A DNA stretch of 64,000 nt, from contig NZ_ML058610.1 in the NCBI RefSeq assembly GCF_003635165.1, positions 1-64,000 of the forward strand, written 5' to 3'. The notes beneath the pieces are model-generated. The model saw only the letters and a list, made by a program, of their open reading frames with translations, did not search any database and was not told where the DNA came from. This document shows positions 28,178 to 36,643 of this stretch, in pieces (the stretch's first letter is position 1; each line of letters begins with the position of its first letter). The translations under genes were made by a program, and so were the position numbers. This DNA comes from Burkholderia sp. Nafp2/4-1b. Lineage in GTDB: Bacteria; Pseudomonadota; Gammaproteobacteria; Burkholderiales; Burkholderiaceae.

Positions 28178-28561
28178 ATGAACGTCCAGCTGAACCATAC
28201 GATCGTCTGGTGCCGCGACAAGCACGCGTCGAGCCGCTTTCTCACCGAGTTGCTGGAACTGCCGGCGCCGACGCCGTTCGGCGCGATGCTGGTCGTCCCG
28301 CTCGAGAACGGCGTGTCGCTCGATTTCTATGAAAAGCAGGGGGAGATCACGGCGCAGCACTACGCCTTCCTGACCGACGAAGCCGGTTTCGATCGCGTGT
28401 ATGCGCGCATTCGCGAGCGAGGGCTGCCGCACTGGGCCGATCCGGCGAAGCGGCAACCCGGTGACATCTACCGCCACAACGGCGGACGCGGCGTGTATTT
28501 CGACGATCCGGACGGCCACTTCCTCGAAGTGATGACGCAGCCGTACGTGCTGAACGGATAA
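28178..28561 (+). CDS. VOC (glyoxalase/bleomycin-resistance) family protein
   Basis: 127 aa, one vicinal-oxygen-chelate module pair. It begins MNVQLNHTIVWCRDKHASSRF (beta strand carrying the first metal-type His) and ends GRGVYFDDPDGHFLEVMTQPY, the family's classic C-terminal signature with DPDGHxLE. A glyoxalase, dioxygenase or binding role cannot be distinguished by sequence alone. It is probably cytoplasmic. It lies 294 bp after mdtC with its own start context (CCCGGGAACCCGCC before ATG), so it is probably a separate transcription unit. Confidence 0.85.
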   Translation: MNVQLNHTIVWCRDKHASSRFLTELLELPAPTPFGAMLVVPLENGVSLDFYEKQGEITAQHYAFLTDEAGFDRVYARIRERGLPHWADPAKRQPGDIYRHNGGRGVYFDDPDGHFLEVMTQPYVLNG

Positions 28562-28648
28562 CGGACCGCGTCGACCGGCATTGCACCGGCCGACGCGCGA
28601 CGCGAGCGGCGACACGGGCGGCGGCCGCGTTCGCACACCGTCCTGCCG

Positions 28649-28680
28649 TGCCGCCGTGCCGCCGTGCCGCCGTGCCGCCC
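28649..28680. repeat. Four 8-bp tandem repeats (tgccgccg)
   Basis: Units at 28649, 28657, 28665 and 28673 (the last ends in c) lie 12 bp beyond the stop of the NYN gene, between convergent genes. An 8-bp unit would be prone to slippage. No gene is affected. Confidence 0.85.
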
Positions 28681-28692
28681 GTCCTGCCGCCG

Positions 28693-30255
28693 TTACTCGG
28701 CGGCGACCGGGGTCTTGCGCGGACGACGCGCGCGGGTCGCCGTCTTGCGGGCCGGCTTCTTCGGCTTGGCGTCGCTCGTCGCTGCACTGGCTGTACCGGC
28801 TGCTTCGCCTGCCGATTCGCCGGCCGACTCGGCGGCCGGCGCCGCTTCGTGCGACGGCTGTGCGGCAGCCGCCGAAGCACCGTATTCGCCGGCCGTCGGC
28901 GCCGCGTGTTGCGCCGCGCCATGCCGGTCGTCACCCTGCTCCGCGTCGCGACGGGCCGCTTCGGCATGCGTGCCGTGCGGATGCTTGTCGCCGCCGTGCT
29001 TCGCGCCGCCGTGCGCGGCCTCGTCCGGCTTCGCCGCGGCTTGACGGCCGGCACTCTTCGCGTCGCCGCCCTTCTTCGCACTTGCCTTCTTCGCGGCGCT
29101 CTTGCGGGTGCGCTTGCGGCCGTCCTTCGCGTCGCCGTGCGTGTCGGCCGCTTCAGCCGCTTCAGCGGCCTCGCTCGCGTCGACCGTAGCCGCCGGCACG
29201 ACCGCCGCGTCGTCCGTCACGTCGTCCGTCACGTCGACGCCCGCCAGCTCTTCGGCATCGACCTCGACGACGTGCTCATCCACCACCGCTTCTGCGCGGC
29301 GCCCGCGCCGCCGCGACTCGCGCTGCGCCGGTGCCGGTGCCGGTGCCGGTGCCGGCTCCGCGTGGCGCCCGCCGTGACCATGATGCGCGCCGCCCGAATC
29401 GCGAGCCGCCATCACCGGTTCGACCGAAGCCGACTGGCGCGGCCGCGACACGAACGCGCCCGACTTGTCGTCGCGCCCAACTTCGAGCAGGCCGCGCGCC
29501 TGCGCTTCGTCGAGCAGGTTGCCGAACGCGCGGAAGCCGTAGTACGACTCGTTGAAGTCCGGCTTGCGCCGCTTGATCGCGCTCTTGAGCACCGACGCCC
29601 AGATCTTGCCGACGTCGTCGCGCTCCGAGGCCAGTGCGTCGAAGGTCTCGACCGCCAGCGCGATCGCCTCGCTGCGGCGCACTTCCAGTTCCGGCTTGCG
29701 CGACGGCTCGTCCGGCCGCTTCGCGCCGCCGTTGCCCGCGCGCTGCTGCTGTTCGCGCTTCGCGAGCGCGCGCTGCTGCTCGCGCACCAGGTCGTCGTAG
29801 AAAATGAATTCGTCGCAGTTCGCGACCAGCAGGTCCGACGTCGACTTCTTCACGCCGACCCCGATCACCTTCTTCGCGTTCTCGCGCAGCTTCGACACGA
29901 GCGGCGAAAAATCCGAGTCGCCGCTGATGATCACGAACGTATCGACGTGCGACTTCGTGTAGCAGAGATCGAGCGCGTCGACGACGAGCCGGATGTCGGC
30001 CGAATTCTTGCCCGACTGGCGCACGTGCGGAATCTCGATCAGCTCGAAGCTCGCCTCGTGCATCGACGCCTTGAAGCCCTTGTAGCGCTCCCAGTCGCAA
30101 TACGCCTTCTTCACGACGATGCTGCCCTTCAGCAGCAGCCGCTCCAGCACGGGCTTGATGTCGAATTTCTCGTACTTCGCGTCGCGCACGCCGAGCGCGA
30201 CGTTCTCGAAGTCGCAGAACACGGCCATGCTGACGTTGTCCAGGGGTAATGCCAT
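28693..30255 (-). CDS. NYN-domain (LabA/DUF88-like) putative RNase with long disordered tail
   Basis: 520 aa from ATG at 30255. The N-terminal NYN/PIN-like domain (about 8-160) has the expected acidic residues: VFCDFENVALG, NSADIRLVVDALDL and FVIISGDSDFSPLVSKLREN. These make up the Mg-dependent nuclease site of the family. An OST-HTH/LOTUS-like segment (about 200-275: VGKIWASVLKSAIKRRKPDF, GFRAFGNLLDEAQARGLLEV) may bind RNA. The remaining 240 residues are low complexity: Ala/Glu/Asp stretches, an APAPAPAPAP run (from a ggtgcc repeat), and Lys/Arg/Ala tracts (RKRTRKSAAKKASAKK) like histone H1 tails. It is probably an RNA-processing enzyme whose tail contacts nucleic acid. Confidence 0.85.
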   Translation of the reverse strand: MALPLDNVSMAVFCDFENVALGVRDAKYEKFDIKPVLERLLLKGSIVVKKAYCDWERYKGFKASMHEASFELIEIPHVRQSGKNSADIRLVVDALDLCYTKSHVDTFVIISGDSDFSPLVSKLRENAKKVIGVGVKKSTSDLLVANCDEFIFYDDLVREQQRALAKREQQQRAGNGGAKRPDEPSRKPELEVRRSEAIALAVETFDALASERDDVGKIWASVLKSAIKRRKPDFNESYYGFRAFGNLLDEAQARGLLEVGRDDKSGAFVSRPRQSASVEPVMAARDSGGAHHGHGGRHAEPAPAPAPAPAQRESRRRGRRAEAVVDEHVVEVDAEELAGVDVTDDVTDDAAVVPAATVDASEAAEAAEAADTHGDAKDGRKRTRKSAAKKASAKKGGDAKSAGRQAAAKPDEAAHGGAKHGGDKHPHGTHAEAARRDAEQGDDRHGAAQHAAPTAGEYGASAAAAQPSHEAAPAAESAGESAGEAAGTASAATSDAKPKKPARKTATRARRPRKTPVAAE

Positions 30256-30515
30256 GTGTACTCCAACCGGTTGGTCGCCGCGTTGTGTTGCGAGCGGCGA
30301 AAAATGCATCGCGCACATGATAGCCGGTCGGCGGGTCGATCCCGCAATCCTTGCGCGCGACGTCACATCGATGCAGCCCCGCTCGACCGCGCCCGCCCGC
30401 CACGAACGGTGCGGCCCTCATTACCTGTGCGCCGCCTCCCCAAATCGACATACACTTGAGTAACGGTCGTCCGTCCCTATCTGGAAGGATGACGCATCGA
30501 GCAAGGAGCGGTTTC

Positions 30516-31145
30516 ATGACGACGAAGGTACTGCTGATTGGCGCGACCGGCCGCACGGGCCTGGCCTGCGCGGATCTGCTGCTCAAGCAGCCGGAATTCG
30601 AGGTGACTGCGCTGGTGCGCCGGCACGGCTATGCGCTGCCGGGCGCGAAGGTCGTCGAGGCCGATCTGACGGGCGATTTCTCGCACGCGTTCCAGGGCAT
30701 CAACCATGTGATCTATGCGGCCGGCTCGGCGGAATCGGAAGGCGCCGCCGAAGAGGAGCAGGTCGACCGCGACGCGGTCGCGCGCGCGGCCGAGCATGCG
30801 TTGGCCTACAACGTGCAGAAGCTGGTGGTGATCAGTTCGCTGACCGCGTACTGGCCGGAGCGCAGCGGCGATGCGCTGCGCCATTACTCGCAGATGAAAC
30901 GCGAAGGCGACGACCGCGTGATCGCGTCGGGCATCGACTACGTGATCCTGCGCCCCGGCCCGCTCGCGGACCGCCCGGGCGTCGGCAAGATCGCGCTGAC
31001 CGAGGAGCCGCTCGACGCGGCGCCGCCGGTGTCGCGCCAGGATGTCGCCTGGGCCGCGATCGAGGCGATCAAGCTTGGCATCTCGCGCAAGGTCATCGGC
31101 TTCGTCGGCGGCAGCGTGCCGATCGAACAAGCCCTGCGCGCGTAA
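30516..31145 (+). CDS. NmrA/SDR-type NAD(P)-binding protein
   Basis: 209 aa from ATG at 30516, with AAGGAG 7 bp upstream. An N-terminal Rossmann motif (LLIGATGRTGLACADLL) is followed by VVEADLTGDFSHAFQGINHVIYAAGS, LVVISSLTAYWPE and YVILRPGPLADRPG. This is the atypical short-chain dehydrogenase (SDR_a5, YwnB/YtfG-like) pattern with no clear catalytic Tyr-Lys pair at the usual spacing. It likely binds NADP(H) as a redox sensor or reductase in the cytoplasm. It is divergent from the NYN gene, with 260 bp between them and no clear promoter call. Confidence 0.85.
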   Translation: MTTKVLLIGATGRTGLACADLLLKQPEFEVTALVRRHGYALPGAKVVEADLTGDFSHAFQGINHVIYAAGSAESEGAAEEEQVDRDAVARAAEHALAYNVQKLVVISSLTAYWPERSGDALRHYSQMKREGDDRVIASGIDYVILRPGPLADRPGVGKIALTEEPLDAAPPVSRQDVAWAAIEAIKLGISRKVIGFVGGSVPIEQALRA

Positions 31146-31247
31146 CGAATGCGCCGCGCCGCCGCCGTGGCGGCGCGTTGCGGCGCGCCGGCGACCCGCG
31201 CCGCGGGCCGCTTTACCCTGGCTTGCCGTGCGCCGACGATTAGCGGC

Positions 31248-31799
31248 TCATTGCTTCGGATGCGCGTCGGCCCACGCCTTCACCGCGCCGAGCGTGTTCT
31301 CGACATGCTTGTCGGGCGACAAGCTCGTGTACTCGTACAGCACCTTCCCTTCCGGCGATATCACGTAGGACACGCGGTTCGCGCGATCGAGCGCGGGCAG
31401 CTTCGCGTCGTATTCGCGGATGATCTTCGCGTCCGGATCGGCCGCGACCGGGAATTTGCTGCGGCACTCGCTCACCGAGAACTTGGTGAGCGTGTCGATG
31501 TTGTCGGCCGACACGCCGATCACCGTCGCGCCGTAAGCCTTGTAACGATCGACCGCGTCGGCGAACGCGTGGGCCTCGATGGTGCAACCCTTCGTGAACG
31601 CCGCCGGATAGAAGTACAGCACGACCGGCCCATGCTTCAGCGCATCGGCGAGCGAGTACGTGTAAGTCTTGCCGCCCAGCGACGCCTGCGTCGTGAACCC
31701 GGGCGCCGTGTCGCCCGGCTTCAGTTGCGCCTGCGCGACCAGCGCATGGCCGGCCACCAGCAGCGCCGCCGCGGCGCCCACCAATAGTTTTCGCTTCAT
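31248..31799 (-). CDS. Exported peroxiredoxin (BCP/PrxQ-like)
   Basis: 183 aa. ATG at 31799 is chosen because GAGGAC lies about 7 bp upstream; another in-frame ATG at 31811 is possible. A signal peptide (LLVGAAAALLVAGHALVAQA) marks export. The thioredoxin-fold domain has the peroxidatic Cys in YFYPAAFTKGCTIEAHAF (the PxxxTxxC motif). A second Cys in SVSECRSKFP is a candidate resolving residue, and VSYVISPEGKVLYEY follows. It should reduce H2O2 and organic peroxides in the periplasm. A 48-bp 3' gap contains no clear terminator. Most BCP proteins are cytoplasmic, so the leader is a distinguishing feature. Confidence 0.9.
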   Translation of the reverse strand: MKRKLLVGAAAALLVAGHALVAQAQLKPGDTAPGFTTQASLGGKTYTYSLADALKHGPVVLYFYPAAFTKGCTIEAHAFADAVDRYKAYGATVIGVSADNIDTLTKFSVSECRSKFPVAADPDAKIIREYDAKLPALDRANRVSYVISPEGKVLYEYTSLSPDKHVENTLGAVKAWADAHPKQ

Positions 31800-31982
31800 C
31801 TGCGTCCTCATTTCTTATAAAGTCGGCCTCAATGTAGGCCATGCCGGTGTTCGGCTGCCGAACACCGCATCGACGACCCGGCCGAGCGGCTGCTGCTGCC
31901 GGCCGGCCGGTTAAAGATTCCGCGCAGGCTGCCGTTATTCTTTCCGGACAACCGGTTCCAGCCCTTCACGTCAGCGAGAAAC

Positions 31983-33815
31983 ATGGAAGCCAACAGGAAA
32001 CAGACGCCACGCAAGGGCTCCTGGCGTAACGCCTTGCATACGCTGCGCCGCTTCGCATGGTCGGGCGGCGCGCTGATGCCTGCGCGCGCCGGCGCGCCGC
32101 GGCGCGACGATACCGTGCGCAACTGGCTGGAACAGACGGTCGGCACGGTGGATTTCCTCGCCCATGTCGACCGCGAGCTGCGCTTTCTGTACGTGTCCGA
32201 CGCGAGCCTGCGCTTCATTGGCTACCACCGCGACTACCTGCACACGCTGACGCTGCGCGACCTGATCGCGGAACAGGATACCGCGGCGCTCGAAGACCTG
32301 CTTGCGCGCGCCGCGCGTTCCGGCCAGGTCGAGAAGGCGACGATGTGCGTCGTCAAGTCGCTCACCTATCCGCTCGACGTGGAGATCCGCGCGTTCAAGA
32401 GCCGCCATCACGGCGTCGACGGCTTCGCGATCGCGGCGTTCGACGTATCGGCCTGGCGCGCGCTCGAGGCGCGCCTCACGTACGAGATGCACCACGATTC
32501 GATGACGGGGCTCGACAACCTGTCCGCGCTGATTCCCGCGCTGATGCGTGCGCAGCAGACCGCCGACGAAAGCGGCACCTGCGCGGCGCTGCTGCTGCTC
32601 GACCTCGACGACTACCAGCGCATCAACCGCGCGCTCGGCTACGACGCCGGCGACGCGCTGCTGCGCGAGACCGCCCAGCGGCTGCAGGCGCTCGTCACGC
32701 CCGACGAGCAGCTCGCGCGCGTCGCGAGCGACAAGTTCGCGATCGTGTTCACCGCCGCCGACCGCACGCGCGCAACCGACGCCGCCGACGCACTCGCGCG
32801 CCGGCTGCAGGCCGCGGTGCGCGAACCTTACGTGCATCAGGGGCAGACGGTCCACCTGTCCGCGAGCATCGGCATCGCGCTGTATCCGGACGAACGGGCA
32901 GCGGCCCATCGCGCGCAGCATCACAGCCCGCTGCTGCGCCGCGCCGACCATGCGCTCGCGCTGGCGAAGGCATCGGGCGGCAATGCGCTCGCGTTTCATG
33001 CGCCCGTCGACGATCCGGCCGACGCCGAGCGGCTCAAGCTCGAAGCCGACCTGTACGACGGCGTGCGCAACGGCGAATTCTCGCTGCACTTCCAGCCGAT
33101 CACGCGCAGCCAGTCGGGCGCGGTGGACGGCGTCGAGGCGCTGATCCGCTGGCGCCATCCGGTGCACGGCCTCGTGCCGCCGGCGACCTTCATTCCGCTC
33201 GCCGAATCGATCGGCCTGATCAACTATCTCGGCAACTGGGTGCTCAAGGCCGCGTGCATGCAGCTCGTCGCGTGGGATCGCCAGGGGCTCGCGCTGCAAT
33301 ATGTGGCGGTCAACGTGTCGCCGCAGCAGTTCCGCGACCCGCGCTTCTCGCAGAGCGTGCGCGAGGCGATCGCGCTGACGGGCATCGACCCGCGCCGCAT
33401 CGTGCTCGAAATCACCGAAAGCCTGCTGATGCACGACCCCGCGCAGGCCAAGGTGCTGCTCGAGGAGCTGACCGAGCTCGGCATCCGCTTCGCGATCGAC
33501 GATTTCGGCACCGGCTATTCGAGCCTTGCCTACCTGCAGCGCTTCCCGCTCGCGAAGCTGAAGATCGACCGCAGCTTCGTCGAGAACCTGCTCACGTCGC
33601 GCAACGACCGCGCGATCGTGTCGGCCGTGGTCGGCCTGGCGCAGACGCTCGATCTCGAACTCGTCGCGGAAGGCGTCGAGACCGAGGCGCAGCGCGAGCT
33701 GCTGACCGAAATGGGCTGCAACCACATCCAGGGCTGGCTCGTGTGCCAGGCGCTGCCGTCCGAAGAGCTCGCGCGGCGCTTCGAGGCGCAGCAGCTGCGC
33801 CTGCACGCCGCCTGA
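31983..33815 (+). CDS. PAS-GGDEF(degenerate)-EAL cyclic-di-GMP phosphodiesterase
   Basis: 610 aa, cytoplasmic, no membrane segments. A PAS-like domain (about 48-160: VDRELRFLYVSDASLRFIGY) precedes a GGDEF-fold domain beginning DSMTGLDNLSALIPAL. Its active-site loop reads ASDKF instead of GGDEF, so cyclase activity is unlikely and it may bind GTP as a regulator. The EAL domain (about 345-605) is intact: EALIRW, NVSPQQF, EITESLL, DDFGTGYSSLAYL, KIDRSFVENL and EGVET. It should hydrolyse c-di-GMP. It is 27 bp from an HDOD gene on the same strand, implying co-transcription. Confidence 0.93.
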   Translation: MEANRKQTPRKGSWRNALHTLRRFAWSGGALMPARAGAPRRDDTVRNWLEQTVGTVDFLAHVDRELRFLYVSDASLRFIGYHRDYLHTLTLRDLIAEQDTAALEDLLARAARSGQVEKATMCVVKSLTYPLDVEIRAFKSRHHGVDGFAIAAFDVSAWRALEARLTYEMHHDSMTGLDNLSALIPALMRAQQTADESGTCAALLLLDLDDYQRINRALGYDAGDALLRETAQRLQALVTPDEQLARVASDKFAIVFTAADRTRATDAADALARRLQAAVREPYVHQGQTVHLSASIGIALYPDERAAAHRAQHHSPLLRRADHALALAKASGGNALAFHAPVDDPADAERLKLEADLYDGVRNGEFSLHFQPITRSQSGAVDGVEALIRWRHPVHGLVPPATFIPLAESIGLINYLGNWVLKAACMQLVAWDRQGLALQYVAVNVSPQQFRDPRFSQSVREAIALTGIDPRRIVLEITESLLMHDPAQAKVLLEELTELGIRFAIDDFGTGYSSLAYLQRFPLAKLKIDRSFVENLLTSRNDRAIVSAVVGLAQTLDLELVAEGVETEAQRELLTEMGCNHIQGWLVCQALPSEELARRFEAQQLRLHAA

Positions 33816-33842
33816 CACACGCGGCGAACCGGACGGATCCGT

Positions 33843-35360
33843 ATGTCAATCACCGCACACCTGCCCCGCACGGCACTGCTCGACAAGCTGTGGGCCCGGA
33901 TGAACGAACGGGGCGATTTCCCGCTGCTGTCGGAATCGCTGCGCGCGACGATGGCCGCCATGAAGAACGACGAGCTCGACTTCACCGCGCTCGTGCGCGT
34001 CGTGCTGTCGGACTTCGCGCTCACGCAGAAAGTGCTGCGCCTCGCGAACTCCGCGATGTACATGGCGTTCGGCGGCAATATCACGACCGTCACGCGAGCA
34101 CTGATGGTGCTCGGCATGGACACGGTCGGCCATCTCGTCGTCGGGCTGAAGCTCGTCGACCATTTCCACCACAGCACGCCGCGCCGCATCGACGCGAAGC
34201 TCGAGCTGAACCGCGCGCTGCTGTCGGGCTGCGTCGCACGCAAGCTCACCGAGCATGCGGAGCTGCGCGGCGGCGAGGAAGCCGTCGTCTGCACGCTGAT
34301 GCGCCAGGTCGGCAAGCTGCTGGTGGTCTGCTATCTCGACAGCGAATGGGACCGGATTCGCCGCCGCGCCGCCGAGCTGAACGGCGACGACGAGGCCGCA
34401 TGCATCGACGTGCTTGGCGTCGGCTTCGATGAAATCGGTCTCGAGGCCGCCGCGAGCTGGCGATTGCCCGACGTGATCCGCGCCGGCATGGCCGACGACG
34501 ACAAGCGCCCGGCGCGCGCCGCCGTGGTCGACGACGACCCCGACGACGCCGGCGACAACTTCCCGCGGCCGCACGAGGTGCGCGTCGACGACGGCGCCGA
34601 GCGCGTGCGCTGGCTGCGCTCGGTCAGCCGCTGCTCGACCGACGTCGCCGGTGCGCTCGCGATGCCCGCGGGCCCGCAGCGCGACGCGCACATCGAGCTG
34701 CTCGCACAGCACTACGGGCTGGAGCTGGAGATCGAACCCACCGCGCTCGTCGAAATCGCGGAGCGGCTCGCCCGCGAGGAAGCGAGCGACACCGTGATGC
34801 GCGAGATTGTCGAGCTGCGCGCGAACGCCGACGCGATCGCGCGGGCGCAAGGCGCACCCGAGGCCTGCCTCGAAGCGGGCTTGGCGGATTTGCGCGCGCT
34901 GCCGTCCGAGCACGTGCTGACGCCGGTGCTCGCGCTCGCGTCGGAAAGCCTGCTGGCGGGGCTCGCGTTCACGCGCACCGTGATGTTCGTGCGCCGCGAC
35001 GACGGCAGGTTCGCCGGCCGCCTCGGCTTCGGCCCGGGCGTCGATGCAGCGCTCGAGCGGCTGTCCTTCGACGAGCGCTTCGAGCCGGACGTGTTCCATC
35101 TCGCGATCACGAACTCGGTCGGCATCTTCATCGAGCAGGCGCAGGACCCGAAGATGGTGAAGCGGCTGCCCGCGTGGTATCTCGACGCGCTGCCCGACAC
35201 GCGCGCGTTCGTGCTGCTGCCGGTGCGCGTCGGCGCGACGACCGTTGCGCTGCTGTACGGCGACTGGGCGGGCGCGCAGCCCGCGCGCAAGATCACGCAG
35301 CAGGAGATGAGCGTGCTCAACGAGCTCGCACGCGAACTGGGGCGGTTCTTCCCGTCATAA
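33843..35360 (+). CDS. HDOD-domain signalling protein
   Basis: 505 aa. The N-terminal half is an HDOD domain (about 20-250): FPLLSESLRATMAAMKNDEL, VLSDFALTQKVLRLANSAMYM, VTRALMVLGMDTVGHLVVGLK and LMRQVGKLLVVCYLDSEWD. An acidic linker (VVDDDPDDAGDN) separates a C-terminal helical/GAF-like region (about 310-505) that includes RTVMFVRRDDGRFAGRLGFGPG and AFVLLPVRVGATTVALLYGDW. HDOD proteins are non-enzymatic relatives of HD phosphohydrolases found with c-di-GMP regulators of motility and biofilm. The pairing with the EAL gene (27-bp gap) fits a shared pathway. Confidence 0.9.
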   Translation: MSITAHLPRTALLDKLWARMNERGDFPLLSESLRATMAAMKNDELDFTALVRVVLSDFALTQKVLRLANSAMYMAFGGNITTVTRALMVLGMDTVGHLVVGLKLVDHFHHSTPRRIDAKLELNRALLSGCVARKLTEHAELRGGEEAVVCTLMRQVGKLLVVCYLDSEWDRIRRRAAELNGDDEAACIDVLGVGFDEIGLEAAASWRLPDVIRAGMADDDKRPARAAVVDDDPDDAGDNFPRPHEVRVDDGAERVRWLRSVSRCSTDVAGALAMPAGPQRDAHIELLAQHYGLELEIEPTALVEIAERLAREEASDTVMREIVELRANADAIARAQGAPEACLEAGLADLRALPSEHVLTPVLALASESLLAGLAFTRTVMFVRRDDGRFAGRLGFGPGVDAALERLSFDERFEPDVFHLAITNSVGIFIEQAQDPKMVKRLPAWYLDALPDTRAFVLLPVRVGATTVALLYGDWAGAQPARKITQQEMSVLNELARELGRFFPS

Positions 35361-35434
35361 CGCCGGCGCTGCGTGCATCCGGCGCTCGGCTCGCCGCGAT
35401 GCACGGCGCGATTGCCCTCCCTTCAAAAGCAGCG

Positions 35435-35467
35435 CTCCAAAAGCAAACCGGCCGCGAAAGCGGCCGG
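35435..35467 (-). terminator. Terminator of the amino-acid binding protein gene
   Basis: An 8-bp stem (35448-35455 with 35460-35467, CCGGCCGC/GCGGCCGG) closes on GAAA. On the minus strand it is followed by TTTGCTTTTGG. It lies 26 bp beyond the stop of the minus-strand gene. Confidence 0.7.
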
Positions 35468-35493
35468 CTGCATCGTACGACGGATCGAAACGC

Positions 35494-36288
35494 TTACTTG
35501 AGCGTGACCGGCACGCTGAAGTACTTCTTCGCGAGGTTGTCGATCGTGCCGTCGGCCTTCAGATCCTTCAGCGCCTGATCGAGCGCGGTCTTCAGCGCCG
35601 CGTCGTTCTTGCGCAGGCCGAAGCCGACGCCCGAACCGAGGATCTCCGCATCGCTGACCGTGCCGCCGGCGAAGCCGAAGCCCTGGCCTTGCGGCTTCGA
35701 CAGGAAGCCCTTCGAACCCGCTTCCGAATCCTGGAACGTCGCGTCGAGGCGGCCCGACTTCAGGTCGGCGTACGCCAGGTCCTGCGTCTGGTACGGCACG
35801 ACTTCGACGCCGGCCGGCGCCCACTTCTTCTTCGCGTACGCTTCCTGGATCGTGCCCTGCAGCACGCCGACGCGCTTGCCCTTCAGCGCTGCCGGAGTCG
35901 GCTGCAGGCCGCTGCCCTGCTTCGCGATCAGCTGGTTCGGGATCGTGTAGATCGGATCGGTGAACGCGATCGCGTGCTTGCGCTGGTCGGTGATCGTCAT
36001 GTCCGAGTTGATCGCGTCGAACTTGCGCGCCTGCAGCGCCGGGATCAGGCCGTCGAAGTCGTTCTCGACCCACACGCACTTCGTCTTCAGCTTCGCGCAC
36101 ACCGCGTTGCCGATGTCGATGTCGAAGCCGGTCAGCTTGCCGTCGGGCGTCTTGTATTCGAACGGCGCGTACGAGGCCTCGACGCCGAACCGGATCTCCT
36201 TCAGATCCGCGGCAAACGCGCTGCCTGCCGCCACGGCCGATGCCGCCACTACCGCGTGCGCGGCCACTTTACGCCAATCCAACTTCAT
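35494..36288 (-). CDS. Periplasmic polar (basic) amino-acid binding protein (ArgT/HisJ/AotJ-like)
   Basis: 264 aa from ATG at 36288, with GGAGA 9-13 bp upstream. The signal peptide ends in AAGSAFA. The mature chain has the family 3 solute-binding signature: IRFGVEASYAPFEYKTPDGK, LTGFDIDIGNAVCAKLKTKC, DGLIPALQARKFDAINSDMTIT and GTIQEAYAKKKW. It should bind arginine, ornithine, lysine or histidine and deliver it to an ABC permease. The matching permease/ATPase genes are probably those at 45905-48158, on the far side of the ast operon. It is monocistronic, with a terminator just after it. Confidence 0.9.
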   Translation of the reverse strand: MKLDWRKVAAHAVVAASAVAAGSAFAADLKEIRFGVEASYAPFEYKTPDGKLTGFDIDIGNAVCAKLKTKCVWVENDFDGLIPALQARKFDAINSDMTITDQRKHAIAFTDPIYTIPNQLIAKQGSGLQPTPAALKGKRVGVLQGTIQEAYAKKKWAPAGVEVVPYQTQDLAYADLKSGRLDATFQDSEAGSKGFLSKPQGQGFGFAGGTVSDAEILGSGVGFGLRKNDAALKTALDQALKDLKADGTIDNLAKKYFSVPVTLK

Positions 36289-36588
36289 CAGGTGTTCTCC
36301 TCGATACTCGAATGTTCCGGAACTACGGGCGCATGCATCATTGCAGGGCCGAATGACACCGACAATCCCGATGCCGCGCCTTGATGCGGCGCAACAGCCG
36401 CAAGGCCGCGATTGTACCAATCCGCGCGGCCCGATACGGCAAAGCGGCTACCCGCGCACGATGCTGCGGTGCGGGCGCGACGGCCGCCAGGTGAAGCGTT
36501 GAACTTGCAAGACGATGTCGCAAATACGCAAGCGCGACGCGCGGGCCGGCCGCGTGGCGGGAGCACGTCGGCGCAAAAAGGAAATGAC

Positions 36589-36639
36589 GCGCGACGCTGC
36601 GCGTGGCTGCGAATCCCGTGGCCACGCGCAGCGTTGCGC
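36589..36639 (-). terminator. Strong hairpin after astE (end of ast operon)
   Basis: Arms 36589-36607 and 36621-36639 pair over 19 bp with one mismatch, 4 bp beyond the astE stop. On the minus strand the stem is followed by TCATTTCCTTTTTG, a moderately T-rich tail. The rest of the 36289-36643 gap, towards the binding-protein gene, shows nothing I can name. Confidence 0.7.
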
Positions 36640-36643
36640 TGGA

